Below are positions 1 through 9,132 of a stretch of 64,000 bases of DNA, piece after piece (within the stretch, counting starts at the first letter, position 1; every line of letters begins with the position of its first letter). Position numbers and translations under genes: made by a program. Source of the DNA: an uncultured Schlesneria sp. (GTDB taxonomy: Bacteria > Planctomycetota > Planctomycetia > Planctomycetales > Planctomycetaceae); the NCBI GenBank assembly GCA_903904835.1, contig CAIVEI010000045.1:19975-83974 (forward strand). Direction: 5' to 3'. Below the pieces are notes generated by a model, which had not been told where the DNA came from, did not search any database, and worked only from the letters and a program-made list of their open reading frames with translations.

Positions 1-37
1 AGAGGAAATCGAAAAAATGGAGGCGCGAACTCAATGA
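1..37 (+). CDS. 3' end of an upstream gene, perhaps a GspI-type pseudopilin (partial)
   Basis: An open frame from base 2 reads E-E-I-E-K-M-E-A-R-T-Q and stops at TGA 35-37. The stop overlaps the ATG of the next gene as ATGA, the same four-base overlap that joins the next two genes, so it looks like the end of the preceding gene of the operon. In type II secretion operons the gene before gspJ is often gspI, but only eleven residues are visible and nothing in them identifies the family. Confidence 0.45.
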   Translation, partial: EEIEKMEARTQ

Positions 38-1251
38 AACGCCAACATGCGGGCTTCATTCGAGATGAGATACGGGCAACAGCTCAGTCTCGTTTCTTCT
101 TATCGATGATTTCTGAAACAAATTCTGGCCAAATGGAATCGGATCGTCGCTTACGATTCAAGACTCGGTCACGGAATTCGCGATCGGCATTTACATTACT
201 GGAAACGATGCTGGCTCTGTCACTTTCTGCGATGTTGCTTGCCGGTATTTATGCTGCTATTGACCAATCCTGGAAGGTGTCGGCCAGCGGACGCGAAGAA
301 ATGGAACGAGCACAACTGGCTCGCGCTTTGATTCACAAGATTGAAGTCGATATCCGAGCAATCACGTTCGTTCCTCCGCCACCCGTGGACCCCACGGCAA
401 CCGATAGTTCTTCCAGTTCCACTACGAGTAGTTCTGGTTCGGGAGGTTCGGGGGGGGCATCTGGTGGTTCCGGCGGCGGCGGAGGCTCTTCGGGAGGCTC
501 TGGAGGAGGTGGCGGAGGAGGTGGCGGAGGTGGCGGAGGTTCGTCAGGAGGTGGTTCAGGTGGAGGTTCGTCGGGGGGCTCCCGCAGTTCGTCGGGCGGC
601 TCGTCCAGTTCGTCAGGTTCGAAAGGCTCCTCCGGGTCATCGAGTTCGTCAAGTTCATCGAGTACATTTGGTCTGGCAGCTTCGCAGGGGTCCAGTACAT
701 CGAGTACGGCATCAACGACAACAGACACGGAAACGACAGGTCCGAATTCGAAAAGTCTTGGTGTTCGAGGAACGAATCAGAAATTGGAAATCAGTATCGC
801 TCGACCAAGACGCGATCTGCTTCCGGGCACGCAATCAAGTGGGGGCGCGTCTCAAACGAGTGACCTGCGGCAAGTTTCTTACACGTTTCTCCCGGCGGGG
901 TCTGGTTCATTGAGTGGGCTGGTGCGAACCGAGGGTGACCGGATGGCGGTTGAGGTTGCCGAGGCGAATGGTGGGGCATCGACTCAGATGTCGCAGTCTC
1001 AGGTTCTTGCCCCCGAAGTGACGGCCTTTCAGATTCGTTATTTTGATGGCCGCACGTGGGCCGAAACGTGGGATACAGAAACCATGACGACGGCCCGAAT
1101 CCCGCGCGCCATTGAAGTCTCGTTCGCGTTTCCTCCCCCGAAACGTCCGCGATCAATTTTCAGTACCGGGGTCAGTAGCTCGATGAATAAATTTCGGACG
1201 GTCATCCTGATTCCCGTTTCGGACCCCTATCCGCAGGATTTCGTACAATGA
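34..1251 (+). CDS. GspJ-like type II secretion pseudopilin with a long Gly/Ser-rich insert
   Basis: This is probably a minor pseudopilin of a type II secretion system, tied to the inner membrane and part of the pseudopilus tip. Residues 53-80 form a type IV pilin-like N-terminal helix (FTLLETML followed by a hydrophobic stretch) after a basic leader; the residue before the Phe is Ala rather than the usual Gly. Residues about 125-233 are a low-complexity Gly/Ser/Thr tract. After it, the C-terminal part (LRQVSYTF, TAFQIRYFDGRTWAETWDT) is typical of GspJ. The start at 34 is favoured by the ATGA overlap with the previous gene, but the 52-residue leader is long and ATG codons at 106 and 133 are alternatives. 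The end overlaps gspK by four bases. The J assignment rests on gene order and the C-terminal half. Confidence 0.75.
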   Translation: MKRQHAGFIRDEIRATAQSRFFLSMISETNSGQMESDRRLRFKTRSRNSRSAFTLLETMLALSLSAMLLAGIYAAIDQSWKVSASGREEMERAQLARALIHKIEVDIRAITFVPPPPVDPTATDSSSSSTTSSSGSGGSGGASGGSGGGGGSSGGSGGGGGGGGGGGGGSSGGGSGGGSSGGSRSSSGGSSSSSGSKGSSGSSSSSSSSSTFGLAASQGSSTSSTASTTTDTETTGPNSKSLGVRGTNQKLEISIARPRRDLLPGTQSSGGASQTSDLRQVSYTFLPAGSGSLSGLVRTEGDRMAVEVAEANGGASTQMSQSQVLAPEVTAFQIRYFDGRTWAETWDTETMTTARIPRAIEVSFAFPPPKRPRSIFSTGVSSSMNKFRTVILIPVSDPYPQDFVQ

Positions 1252-2984
1252 AAAGACAAGCGGAATCCCAATTGTTTTTACGGGGGCTTTGCGTCAGTGG
1301 TCGCAGTTCGAAGTCGAAGCCGTCTGCCCGCTGGGGCAGTGTGCTGCTGCTGGTTGTCGTCGTGATAGCGATGCTGACATTGGCGGCATTCAACTTTGCT
1401 CAATCGATGACGACGGAAATGGAAGCGGCGTCGATGTACACGCTGGATGTACAGTCGCGTATCACTGCCGATTCGGGTGTGGAATTCGTGGCGGCGCTGC
1501 TCGGCAACCGGCAAACAACGGTGGCAGAAAATCTGATCCATAACCCTTCGCTATTTATGGGGCGAGTTGTCTCGGCATCACCTCATTTACGCGCCAACAG
1601 CCGATTTACGATCATCGCGCCCGTTGAACACGACTCGAAAAACGGTGCGATTCGTTATGGGCTGATGGACGAGTCGGCCAAGCTGAATCTCAACTATCTT
1701 CCCAACATGGGGCTCAGCAACGATGACCTCGATACTCTGTTGCTGAATATTCCAAATATGACCACCGATATCGCCGATTCTATTCTCGATTGGATGGATG
1801 CAGACGATACAAAGAACCCATACGGTGCAGAATCAGAGGATTATCAGCAGATGAATCCACCGTATAAAGCGAAAAACGGTCCCTTCGAAACGATCGACGA
1901 ATTACTGCTCGTCAAAGGGGTCACTCCGACGCTTCTTTACGGTGAGGATGCCAACCGAAACGGGTTACTCGATCCGAACGAAAACGACGGTGACAAAAGT
2001 CCGCCCCTGGATAATGCGGATGGTGTACTGGATCACGGTTTTGTCGCTTATTTCTCGGTCCACGGCCGCGAAACCAATCGTAAAAAAGACGGCAAACTCA
2101 AAATTAACGTGAATGACGGTTTCTTGACCGACCTTTACGACGCCTTGGCAGAAGCGTTCGACGAAGATACGGCCAAGTTCATTGTTGGTTATCGTATCAA
2201 CGGTCCATCAACCCCGACGGCAACCTCAAAAACGAATCCGGTTGCGGCCTCGACGAAACTCACTGCAAACTCATCGTCGACAACAACTTCAACAGCTCCT
2301 CAATCAATTCAGGATCAGGAGGCCGCAGCGAGTCTGACAGACTTTCTCGCATTCGTGACGAAATCGGGCGGTTCCGTCACACGAGGAGGAATCGATCTTT
2401 CAAAGGGCGGCTCGCCCAAAGGAAATATCGAATCGCTTTGGGAATTGATCGGCACAAAGACCTCAGTCAAAGTTAATGGCACGACAACAACTCTTACTAG
2501 TCCCTGGTCAAGCGACGCCGGTTCAATCTCGACGGTCTTGCCAGAACTGCTTGATAAGCTGACGACGACCAAAGAGGAATACCTCGAAGGGCGAATCAAC
2601 ATTAATCAGGCGCGTCGGGAGATTCTGTTGGGGCTTCCGACAATGACAGAGGAAATTGTCAATGCCATCGTCGCGGCACAGCGGCTTGATTCGAATGGTC
2701 AGCCTTCTCTCGATACGATCCGACAGCACACAACCGCCGCCTGGCTGTATGCCGAAGGAATCGTCGACATTCCGGGCATGATGAACCTGGACCCTTACAT
2801 CACGTCACATGGCGATGTTTACCGGGTTCAGGTTCTTGGATTTTTCGATGGAGGTGGACCAGTCTCACGGATTGAAGCCATGATCGACAGCACACAACTT
2901 CCGCCTCGCGTCATCGCTCAACGAGACCTCAACGAACTTGGACGCGGCTATTCGAGGTCACATCTTCTGCAGATCGCGAAGTGA
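1248..2984 (+). CDS. gspK: Type II secretion system minor pseudopilin GspK
   Basis: GspK caps the pseudopilus and works with GspI and GspJ in the inner membrane and periplasm. A basic leader ends at Gly30 and is followed by a hydrophobic helix (about 31-50) and the conserved alignment segment with AQSMTTEMEA. The middle carries family features: YGLMDESAKLNLNYL, then SILDWMDADD and the GPFETIDELLLVKG helix-hairpin region, and an acidic calcium-site-like stretch (DANRNGLLDPNENDGD). A Thr/Ser/Ala-rich linker lies around 325-350. At 578 residues it is longer than typical proteobacterial GspK. ATG at 1248 overlaps the stop of the GspJ-like gene, so translation is probably coupled. No further secretion gene follows. 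Confidence 0.85.
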   Translation: MKRQAESQLFLRGLCVSGRSSKSKPSARWGSVLLLVVVVIAMLTLAAFNFAQSMTTEMEAASMYTLDVQSRITADSGVEFVAALLGNRQTTVAENLIHNPSLFMGRVVSASPHLRANSRFTIIAPVEHDSKNGAIRYGLMDESAKLNLNYLPNMGLSNDDLDTLLLNIPNMTTDIADSILDWMDADDTKNPYGAESEDYQQMNPPYKAKNGPFETIDELLLVKGVTPTLLYGEDANRNGLLDPNENDGDKSPPLDNADGVLDHGFVAYFSVHGRETNRKKDGKLKINVNDGFLTDLYDALAEAFDEDTAKFIVGYRINGPSTPTATSKTNPVAASTKLTANSSSTTTSTAPQSIQDQEAAASLTDFLAFVTKSGGSVTRGGIDLSKGGSPKGNIESLWELIGTKTSVKVNGTTTTLTSPWSSDAGSISTVLPELLDKLTTTKEEYLEGRININQARREILLGLPTMTEEIVNAIVAAQRLDSNGQPSLDTIRQHTTAAWLYAEGIVDIPGMMNLDPYITSHGDVYRVQVLGFFDGGGPVSRIEAMIDSTQLPPRVIAQRDLNELGRGYSRSHLLQIAK

Positions 2985-3266
2985 TTTGGTAGCAAATCAA
3001 ACGTCGAAATTTCGATTGTGTGCCACTGCATTGTAGTCTTCGGAGAAACAGTGTCTTCTCCTTTTGTCGCTCAAAGAGCACTGCTTGACCGAAGACGGTC
3101 ACGCAGTTGCAGTTCAAATCTTCGGAACACAAAACTCGGTTGGTAATGATCAATCCGCGATCGCACTGGGAAACAATCCATCGCCTATGAGTCGTGCCGA
3201 CGGTATGATACGTTCAAGTGAATCACGTCAGTATTGAGACGTCGAATAAATGTTGAAAGGTCAATC
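2985..3266. other. Intergenic region with one hairpin of a dispersed family
   Basis: No gene is seen here. It contains the hairpin at 3080-3107 described separately and a second small inverted CACTG/CAGTG pair near 3020-3050. A ribosome-binding site GAAAGG (3255-3260) sits just before the next gene. Confidence 0.5.
3080..3107. repeat. Hairpin related to the one at 35562-35591
   Basis: ACTGCTTGACCG (3080-3091), a four-base AAGA loop, and CGGTCACGCAGT (3096-3107) form a stem with one mismatch. The same left arm and near-identical loop recur after the aminotransferase gene at 35562-35591, so this is a dispersed palindrome. It lies about 95 bases after gspK and could act as its terminator, although no T-run follows. 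Confidence 0.55.
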
Positions 3267-4406
3267 ATGCCTCGAATGTTACCAGTCTTGTCTTTGTTCC
3301 TGTTGTCAGGAGTGATGCTTTGCCTGGGGCCTGCACTGGCCGCTGAGACGATTGGTCCCAAAGCAGATCAATGGGCCAGATCGCGACTTCGAGGTGCAAA
3401 TTTCCTCAAGACGACTCAGGCCACGGATGGAAGCTGGACATCACCACAGTCGCCAGGTATCTCGGGCCTGGTCACCTTTTCATTACTCCAAAGTGGCATT
3501 CCGGCCAGCGATCCCGTTGTGGAAAAGGGACTTAAACATCTCGAAACATTCATTCAGCCTGACGGCGGGATTTATGCTCCTAAAAGCTATCACAGTAACT
3601 ACGAAACGGCGATCTGCCTGCTGGCGTTCAACGCAGCCAACGTCGGCGGCAAATACGACGACTTACTCAAGAAAGCCGATAAATACCTCCGTAAGCTGCA
3701 ATGGGACGAGAGTGAAAAGACGGACAAATCCGACCCGAAATTTGGTGGGGCAGGCTATGGCCGAACCAATGATCGGCCCGATCTCTCGAACACGACGTTC
3801 TTCCTGGATGCACTGCAAGCGACCGGTGCAAAAGCCGACGACCCTGCCGTTCAAAATGCACTGGTCTTTCTCTCGCGATGTCAGAACCTGGAGTCAGAAC
3901 ACAATACGACCGCATTTTCATCGATGGTGAACGATGGCGGCTTTTATTACACACCCGCTGCCGGAGGGAATTCTCAAGCGGGCAACACGGAAAACGGTGG
4001 ATTGCGTTCCTATGCCAGCATGACTTATGCCGGTTTGAAGAGCATGGTTTTCGCCGGCCTGACGCCGGAGGACAAGCGAGTCAAAGCCGCACTGGAATGG
4101 ATCACCAGGCATTACTCTGTCAAGGAAAATCCAGGGCTTGGTCAGCAGGGGCTGTATTACTACTTCCAGATTTTTGCCAAATCCTTTGCCACAATGAATC
4201 TTGATTATGCGATTGACGACGAGGGTAAACCGCACGACTGGCGCAAGGAACTTGCCGAACACCTGTTTGAGCTGCAACAGGACAACGGTGGCTGGCTGAA
4301 CAAGAACGATCGCTGGTACGAAGGGGACCCAAACCTGGCGACCGCCTATGTGCTGATGGCGATGAAATACTGTGAACCAAAGCCCATTGCGACCAAATCG
4401 CCCTGA
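3267..4406 (+). CDS. Secreted prenyltransferase/squalene-oxidase repeat protein
   Basis: The 379-residue product has a signal peptide (residues 1 to about 25, ending LGPALAAE) followed by alpha/alpha-barrel repeats of the prenyltransferase/squalene cyclase type, such as FLKTTQATDGSW, HLETFIQPDGGIYAP and LFELQQDNGGWLN. The DxDD acid motif of true squalene-hopene cyclases was not seen, so it is more likely a periplasmic repeat-fold protein than a terpene cyclase. Such proteins are common in planctomycetes and have no defined role. ATG 3267 was chosen over 3234 because GAAAGG lies seven bases upstream and the signal peptide begins there. The next gene is convergent. Confidence 0.8.
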   Translation: MPRMLPVLSLFLLSGVMLCLGPALAAETIGPKADQWARSRLRGANFLKTTQATDGSWTSPQSPGISGLVTFSLLQSGIPASDPVVEKGLKHLETFIQPDGGIYAPKSYHSNYETAICLLAFNAANVGGKYDDLLKKADKYLRKLQWDESEKTDKSDPKFGGAGYGRTNDRPDLSNTTFFLDALQATGAKADDPAVQNALVFLSRCQNLESEHNTTAFSSMVNDGGFYYTPAAGGNSQAGNTENGGLRSYASMTYAGLKSMVFAGLTPEDKRVKAALEWITRHYSVKENPGLGQQGLYYYFQIFAKSFATMNLDYAIDDEGKPHDWRKELAEHLFELQQDNGGWLNKNDRWYEGDPNLATAYVLMAMKYCEPKPIATKSP

Positions 4407-4536
4407 ACGGCAACACCAGGATTTTTCTTCGTGAAAACAAGGATTCGCCAAAAAACGCGATTGCTTGATGGTCTTCCGGCAAGGACTGTTGACCTAAACA
4501 AAACGGGTGTTCGCCAGTGAAGATTGGCAGAGAGTC

Positions 4537-4578
4537 ACCACGAAGGGGACGAAGACCGCGCTCTGTCCTTCGTGGTGG
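4537..4578. terminator. Hairpin between convergent genes
   Basis: CACCACGAAGGGGAC (4537-4551) pairs with GTCCTTCGTGGTG (4566-4578) apart from bulged G bases, with a 14-base loop. It lies between two converging genes and may stop transcription from both sides. CCACGAAGG is also a commonly repeated string, so it could equally be a mobile palindrome. Confidence 0.45.
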
Positions 4579-4600
4579 TCTGATGCCTTTCCGTCGCCCT

Positions 4601-5167
4601 TCAGCCATCAACAGCCAGGCCGTTTTCCAGCCGGATGCGTCGAACATCGGCGAGAACCTTATCGATCAGATCGCCGTTTCGTTCGAGTGCACGAAATTCA
4701 AGCCAGTTGACAAACAAATTGGCGACGATTGTTGTGATTGCCACGATTGAATGGATGGCTCCTGGAGAATATCCAAACCATCCCTTAGCCTGCATCGGCG
4801 ACGCGGGATCGGCAGCGGCGCCAAATCCTCCTGTGATCACCAGCAGCGTGAAGCACAGGACCATGAATGGAATTGTGCGATACTTGATGGTTTGACTTTT
4901 CTTATGAATGCTAGCATCGAGGCGGTAAGCACTGGAGGTCTCTTCAATCCACCGACCTGTTCCCATGAAATAGGTCAGCACGATCGCATGGACCAGAGTC
5001 GCAAAGACCAGCGCCGCCAAGGCAGCCAGAAAGTGGTATTGCACCCCCGCTTGAACAGCAACAGTGCGTACTTTCGGGTCATCAATGGATAAACCCAAAA
5101 CCATGGCCAGCAGCAACGACGCCGTACTCAGAAACGCCAATGGCAGAAAAATGCGAACCATATTCAT
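4601..5167 (-). CDS. Integral membrane protein of unknown function (four predicted helices)
   Basis: I do not recognise the family. The 188-residue product has about four hydrophobic segments: an N-terminal one (VRIFLPLAFLSTASLLLAMV), one at FLAALAALVFATLVHAIVL, one at FMVLCFTLLVITGGFGAA and one at IHSIVAITTIVANLFV, with a charged C-terminal tail ending RRIRLENGLAVDG. The spacing of paired helices and a His in the second recalls small membrane electron-transfer proteins, but no ligand pattern was established. ATG 5167 starts just before the first helix; an upstream extension to 5221 adds non-conserved-looking sequence. It precedes mcsB's 3' end with no evident co-transcription, since about 90 bases separate them. 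Confidence 0.6.
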   Translation of the reverse strand: MNMVRIFLPLAFLSTASLLLAMVLGLSIDDPKVRTVAVQAGVQYHFLAALAALVFATLVHAIVLTYFMGTGRWIEETSSAYRLDASIHKKSQTIKYRTIPFMVLCFTLLVITGGFGAAADPASPMQAKGWFGYSPGAIHSIVAITTIVANLFVNWLEFRALERNGDLIDKVLADVRRIRLENGLAVDG

Positions 5168-5309
5168 TCTCAAATAGCAGAAGATCCGGCAAATCATCGC
5201 CCGAATCGGACTGACCAACATGCCAGGTTAGTCGTCCGATTGGTTTAATAGGTCGTATCGGTCTTATAAGTCCCATTCTTTCAAACCATCCGGCGTTCGC
5301 CGAAACGAT

Positions 5310-6365
5310 TTAATTCCGCTCGTTTAATCGCTGACGGATGTAATCAGCCCGCGCCACATTGCGCTCGACCGTCTCCAGCTTTTCGTGACGGATTTTTTGA
5401 AGGTGGGCTGGCTGCGTATGGATGAACAGTTCGTTGATCGTTGGAATTTCCAGATCATCGATCAAGCCAAGATTTATCCCAAGTCGGACGCTGGAAAGCA
5501 GGTCCATTGTCTCTTCCGAACTAATCGTGCGAGCCGTTTTCAGGATTCCATACGCGCGTGAGACTTGGTCGTGCAAACCGCGACGGTTTTCGCTGACGAG
5601 GGCCTGACGGACGCGACGTTCGTACGACACGATATTTGGTACAACATCCTGGATCGTTCGAATCAGGTGCTCTTCGCTTTTACCGAGAGTGACCTGATTC
5701 GAGATCTGGTAGAAGTCTCCCATGGCCTGACTTCCTTCGCCATATAACCCTCGCACGGCGAGGTTAATCTTCTGCAGTGCCTGAAAGACCTTCTGGATCT
5801 CTTTTGTGTGAACGAGTGCGGGAAGGTGCATCAGCACGCTGACGCGAATCCCCGTGCCACAATTCGTGGGGCAAGCGGTTAAGTAGCCCAGTTGGTCGTT
5901 AAATGCGTAAGTCCGGTCGGCCTCAATCGCGTCATCAATCGCGTCAATTTCCAGCCAGCAATCGTCGAGTGCGAAACCACTGCGTAACACCTGAATCCGC
6001 AGATGATCTTCTTCATTGATCATCACGCTGACGTTTTCCTCGTCACTGATACCCACACCGCGTTGGCCATGTGTTTCGGAGTGCTCGCGGCTGATCAATT
6101 GTCGTTCGACAAGCATTTGTCGGTCGATCGTATCCAGTGAACTGACCGAGATATAGTTTAGTTTTCGTCCACCTGGATTCTTGGCGATCTGACGTCTTAG
6201 CAGTTCCTCGATCTCCGCTCGAGCACGGTCGTCGGCACGGCTGGGAAACGAAAAATCTGCCAGATTCCGTGCCAGCCGAATCCGACTCGACATGACAATA
6301 TCCGAATCAGGTCCTGTTGCTTTCAACCACTCGCCGCTCGTGCGTGTTAAGGACTCGAGGTCCAC
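5310..6365 (-). CDS. mcsB: Protein-arginine kinase McsB
   Basis: McsB phosphorylates arginine side chains of proteins with ATP; in Firmicutes this marks proteins for ClpCP degradation. The 351-residue product has the ATP:guanido phosphotransferase fold: VMSSRIRLARNL (24-35), SDEENVSVMINEEDHLRIQ (107-125) and LTACPTNCGTGIRVSVLMHLP (162-182) with Cys165 and Cys169, then GEGSQAMGDFYQISNQVTLG. Length matches the bacterial kinase rather than the longer animal creatine/arginine kinases. The GTG at 6365 is preceded by GAAGGA about six bases upstream. It follows mcsA on the same strand after a 98-base gap. No ctsR or clpC is nearby, unlike in Bacillus. Confidence 0.92.
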   Translation of the reverse strand: MDLESLTRTSGEWLKATGPDSDIVMSSRIRLARNLADFSFPSRADDRARAEIEELLRRQIAKNPGGRKLNYISVSSLDTIDRQMLVERQLISREHSETHGQRGVGISDEENVSVMINEEDHLRIQVLRSGFALDDCWLEIDAIDDAIEADRTYAFNDQLGYLTACPTNCGTGIRVSVLMHLPALVHTKEIQKVFQALQKINLAVRGLYGEGSQAMGDFYQISNQVTLGKSEEHLIRTIQDVVPNIVSYERRVRQALVSENRRGLHDQVSRAYGILKTARTISSEETMDLLSSVRLGINLGLIDDLEIPTINELFIHTQPAHLQKIRHEKLETVERNVARADYIRQRLNERN

Positions 6366-6463
6366 GTCTATTCCTTCAATGGTGTAGTTGCTGAAAAGCG
6401 CCGATCAAAACAAAATGCGGATCTTATGTCACTGGATTACAGTTTACCGTGACAAATCCGTTT

Positions 6464-6985
6464 TTAATCGGGTTCGTTCGAGGCATGCCCCGCTTCGGCT
6501 TTTGATTTGGCCTCTTCAATGCGACGGATCGAATCGCGGATGCGCGCTGCGTCTTCGTAACGCTCTTCTTCCACAGATGAGCGCAGCTCATTGCGAAGTT
6601 TGATCAACTGGAATTGCAATTGGCTCGCTTGCGGGGATCTTTTGGGGACCTTTCCGACATGAGTCGTTTCGCCGTGGATATTTTCAAGCAACGGCAATAG
6701 TTCGTCTTCGAACACAACGTAGTCGTGGGGACAACCCAACCGGCCTTGAGCCCGAAACTCTTTAAACGCGATTCCACAATTCGGACAAAGCTTCTGATCA
6801 AGCTCTTCCAGAATTGACGCTTCACTTTCAGAATCCGGGTCCATCGCTGCATCTCCTTTGGAGGCTTGCGAATGACTGAGGTATTCTTTCGCACATCCCT
6901 CGCAGAGGTGGAGCGCCTGCACTTCTTTCTGGCGCAACTCGGTGATGTGTAATACAGCTGGCTTTGAGCAACGTCCGCATTTCAT
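6464..6985 (-). CDS. mcsA: McsA-like activator with zinc-finger and UvrB/UvrC motifs
   Basis: McsA activates the arginine kinase McsB. The 173-residue product has CxxC pairs at Cys3/Cys6 and Cys28/Cys31, a third at Cys67/Cys70 and a GCPHDY segment with Cys85, in which Asp stands where the last zinc Cys (GCxxCY) is found in Bacillus McsA. The C-terminus (about 125-160, [32 protein letters not shown]) is a classic UvrB/UvrC domain helix pair. The ATG at 6985 is preferred because it opens MKCGRC, as in relatives; an in-frame TTG at 7009 lacks a ribosome site. It lies directly upstream of mcsB in the same direction. Confidence 0.85.
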   Translation of the reverse strand: MKCGRCSKPAVLHITELRQKEVQALHLCEGCAKEYLSHSQASKGDAAMDPDSESEASILEELDQKLCPNCGIAFKEFRAQGRLGCPHDYVVFEDELLPLLENIHGETTHVGKVPKRSPQASQLQFQLIKLRNELRSSVEEERYEDAARIRDSIRRIEEAKSKAEAGHASNEPD

Positions 6986-7101
6986 GACTGACACGTGGGG
7001 CTTGGGCAAGAGGGAGTCGTACCACTGGGATTCTATGAGCGATCGGCGGGAAAGGAAAGCACAGATCGTCAGGCTCGGTCATCGGTAACGCTCTGTAGCG
7101 G

Positions 7102-7992
7102 TCAGATTCGGAACCGCTTCCGTTGCAACGTCACCTCGTTCCCGGATGAATTGTAATTGACCTCGTCCATGAACGCCCGCATCAGCATGACTCCGCGTCC
7201 AAACGGACGTGCAAGATTTTCTGGATCGGTCGGGTCAGGAAGCGTCGCGGGATCGAATCCTTTACCATCATCGCGAATAACGAATGTTGCTTCGTCTGCA
7301 TTGAGCCGCAGTTGTACGTGAATCCGCCTGTCGATCCAAGGGGCAATTTGCCGACGTTCTTCCGCCAAGGCATAAAACGCCTGATGATCCTGTTCTTTCA
7401 GTTCTGAACTGACTTCGAGATTGCCGTGATACATCGCGTTCAGCAGCGCTTCTTCCAGGGCGGTCCCTGTCCTTAATCGATCTGTTCGATCCAGGCTCCA
7501 GACATCTGCCAGAACCGTTTGAAAGTGTCGCGACATCGCCATCAACAAATTGACGTCGTTTTCAAGAATAAAGTCTTCGCGACGCTCACCGATTCGATTC
7601 ATCAGTTCCGAATGCTTACGACTTTCGTGCATTGCTGCCAGCACACGACGAACGGTATCAACCAGCATCGTCGCCAGCGATCGCTTGGGCACATAACTAG
7701 AAGCCCCGGATTGAAGAGCTTCCACCGCAATTTCTTCGTTCCCCCGCGAAGTCATCAGGATGACCGGGACGTGCGAATGGCTCTTGCGAAGCGTCGAGAT
7801 CAGTTCCAGACCGGTCATGCCTGGCATTTGCAGGTCCGTCACGATGATGTCGGGTGCCGAAGCCTTGATCGCGGCCAATGCGGCGTTTCCGTCCACGGCT
7901 TCAATGACATTCCAGCCGGACTCCTGCATCAACAGGCCATTAGCCAACTTCCTGTCGACGCTCGAATCGTCGACCACAAGAATGGTCGTCAT
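7102..7992 (-). CDS. Response regulator: receiver domain fused to an RsbW-like HATPase
   Basis: The 296-residue protein couples a receiver to a histidine-kinase-like ATPase of the anti-sigma-factor kinase type. The receiver (1-120) is complete: Asp8/Asp9, phospho-acceptor Asp53 in VTDLQMPGMTG, Thr81 and Lys103. The HATPase region (about 175-290) shows the N box EALLNAMYHGN with Asn185, DDGKGF (241-246) and GRGVMLM (265-271). No phospho-accepting His region or sensor domain is present. By analogy it may gate a partner-switching pathway, but its partner is not adjacent. The start was set at ATG 7992 (MTTILVVDD); the upstream open frame adds 73 residues unlike any receiver. Confidence 0.88.
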   Translation of the reverse strand: MTTILVVDDSSVDRKLANGLLMQESGWNVIEAVDGNAALAAIKASAPDIIVTDLQMPGMTGLELISTLRKSHSHVPVILMTSRGNEEIAVEALQSGASSYVPKRSLATMLVDTVRRVLAAMHESRKHSELMNRIGERREDFILENDVNLLMAMSRHFQTVLADVWSLDRTDRLRTGTALEEALLNAMYHGNLEVSSELKEQDHQAFYALAEERRQIAPWIDRRIHVQLRLNADEATFVIRDDGKGFDPATLPDPTDPENLARPFGRGVMLMRAFMDEVNYNSSGNEVTLQRKRFRI

Positions 7993-8205
7993 TAGAGGCT
8001 TCCGCAAAACGAGTGAAGATCTGAAATCATCAAACGAAACCATCCTTCGGTCGACCAGAACGTATTCTACGCGAGCGGCTCGTGTCGACGCCGCGAAAAG
8101 GATACGGTCCAATTCGATCGGCGTGAAGTCTACGAGACATTTGGTTATCCTGACCGATACTTGTTTAAACAACATTGCAGCCCAATCTAACTCCCAAAAC
8201 TCGGA

Positions 8206-9000
8206 ATGCAACGAATGGTTACTCTAAAACAACGACTAAAAACCAATGAAATTGTACGGATTTGCGGCGTTGGGCGGATGCCGCACCATAATTTAATCCA
8301 CATTCTGGGGATGAGCGGCGGGTTTCATGGAATCTGGTTTGACATGGAGCACGTCGGGTTTTCGTCCCAGGAACTTGAAATCTTGACGATGGCGGCTCGC
8401 GAACACGGCCTCGATACATTCTGCCGCGTAGCCCCGACAGATTACGCCACCGTGACTCGATGCCTTGAAGCGGGATCAAGTGGAATTATGGCGGCTCAGA
8501 TCTTCAGTGCCGAACAGGCCGAGGAATTTGTGCGTTGGTCCAAGTTCTCGCCTCGTGGTTGGCGTGGGTTGAATACCGGTGGATGGGATGCAAGATTTTC
8601 CATGATTCCTGCGGCTGAGTACACACGCAAGGCAAATGAAGAGACGTTTGTCGCGATCCAGATTGAAACGCTGGCTGCAATCGAACAGTGTCAGGCCATC
8701 GCGGCGATTGATGGCGTCGATGCCCTTTTCGTTGGTCCTTCGGATCTCAGTCAAAGCCTGGGTGTGACCGGTGAATTCTTTCATGACAAGTGTCTTGCTG
8801 CGATCGACAAAGTGTCACAGGCCTGCCGCGATGCGGGAAAGCCATGGGCTGCGGTGACCTTTAACGCGAAGCATGCTGAAATGCTGGTCAGCAAGGGTTG
8901 TCAAATGCTCTCACCTACAAACGATATTCGATTGGCTGTCGCCGGAGTTAATGCGGTCAAAAATGACTTCGCAGAGCTCTTTTCCAGAACGTCGACATAA
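8206..9000 (+). CDS. HpcH/HpaI family aldolase
   Basis: A class II, metal-dependent aldolase of the HpcH/HpaI family, cytosolic, which cleaves or forms 2-keto-3-deoxy or 4-hydroxy-2-oxo acids; the substrate cannot be told. Visible family features are the TIM-barrel strand GGFHGIWFDMEH with the acidic residue, the FSPRGWRGLN loop, AIQIETLAAIEQCQAIAAIDGVDALFVGPSDLSQSLG (metal-site Glu and the FVGPSDLS motif) and a closing GCQMLSPTNDI. Length (264) is normal. ATG 8206 and ATG 8215 are both possible. It starts about 210 bases from the divergent receiver/HATPase gene. Confidence 0.88.
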   Translation: MQRMVTLKQRLKTNEIVRICGVGRMPHHNLIHILGMSGGFHGIWFDMEHVGFSSQELEILTMAAREHGLDTFCRVAPTDYATVTRCLEAGSSGIMAAQIFSAEQAEEFVRWSKFSPRGWRGLNTGGWDARFSMIPAAEYTRKANEETFVAIQIETLAAIEQCQAIAAIDGVDALFVGPSDLSQSLGVTGEFFHDKCLAAIDKVSQACRDAGKPWAAVTFNAKHAEMLVSKGCQMLSPTNDIRLAVAGVNAVKNDFAELFSRTST

Positions 9001-9132
9001 CAAAATTGCCAGCCTGAATAACCGCACATTGCTTGACCAGGGGAATTCCACAGCCATAACATGAACCGCGTTGTTGTCGAGGTAGCGCGCGACTGGTCGG
9101 TTATTACGAAATTCTGTCGAGGGGGCAATTTG

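Noticed and set aside
422..721. Second minus-strand frame over the same tract
   Set aside because: Shadow of the Gly/Ser repeat without a ribosome site or family features.
333..728. Minus-strand open frame rich in Pro/Glu/Asp
   Set aside because: It is the antisense of the Gly/Ser tract of the pseudopilin gene; its composition follows from the complementary codons.
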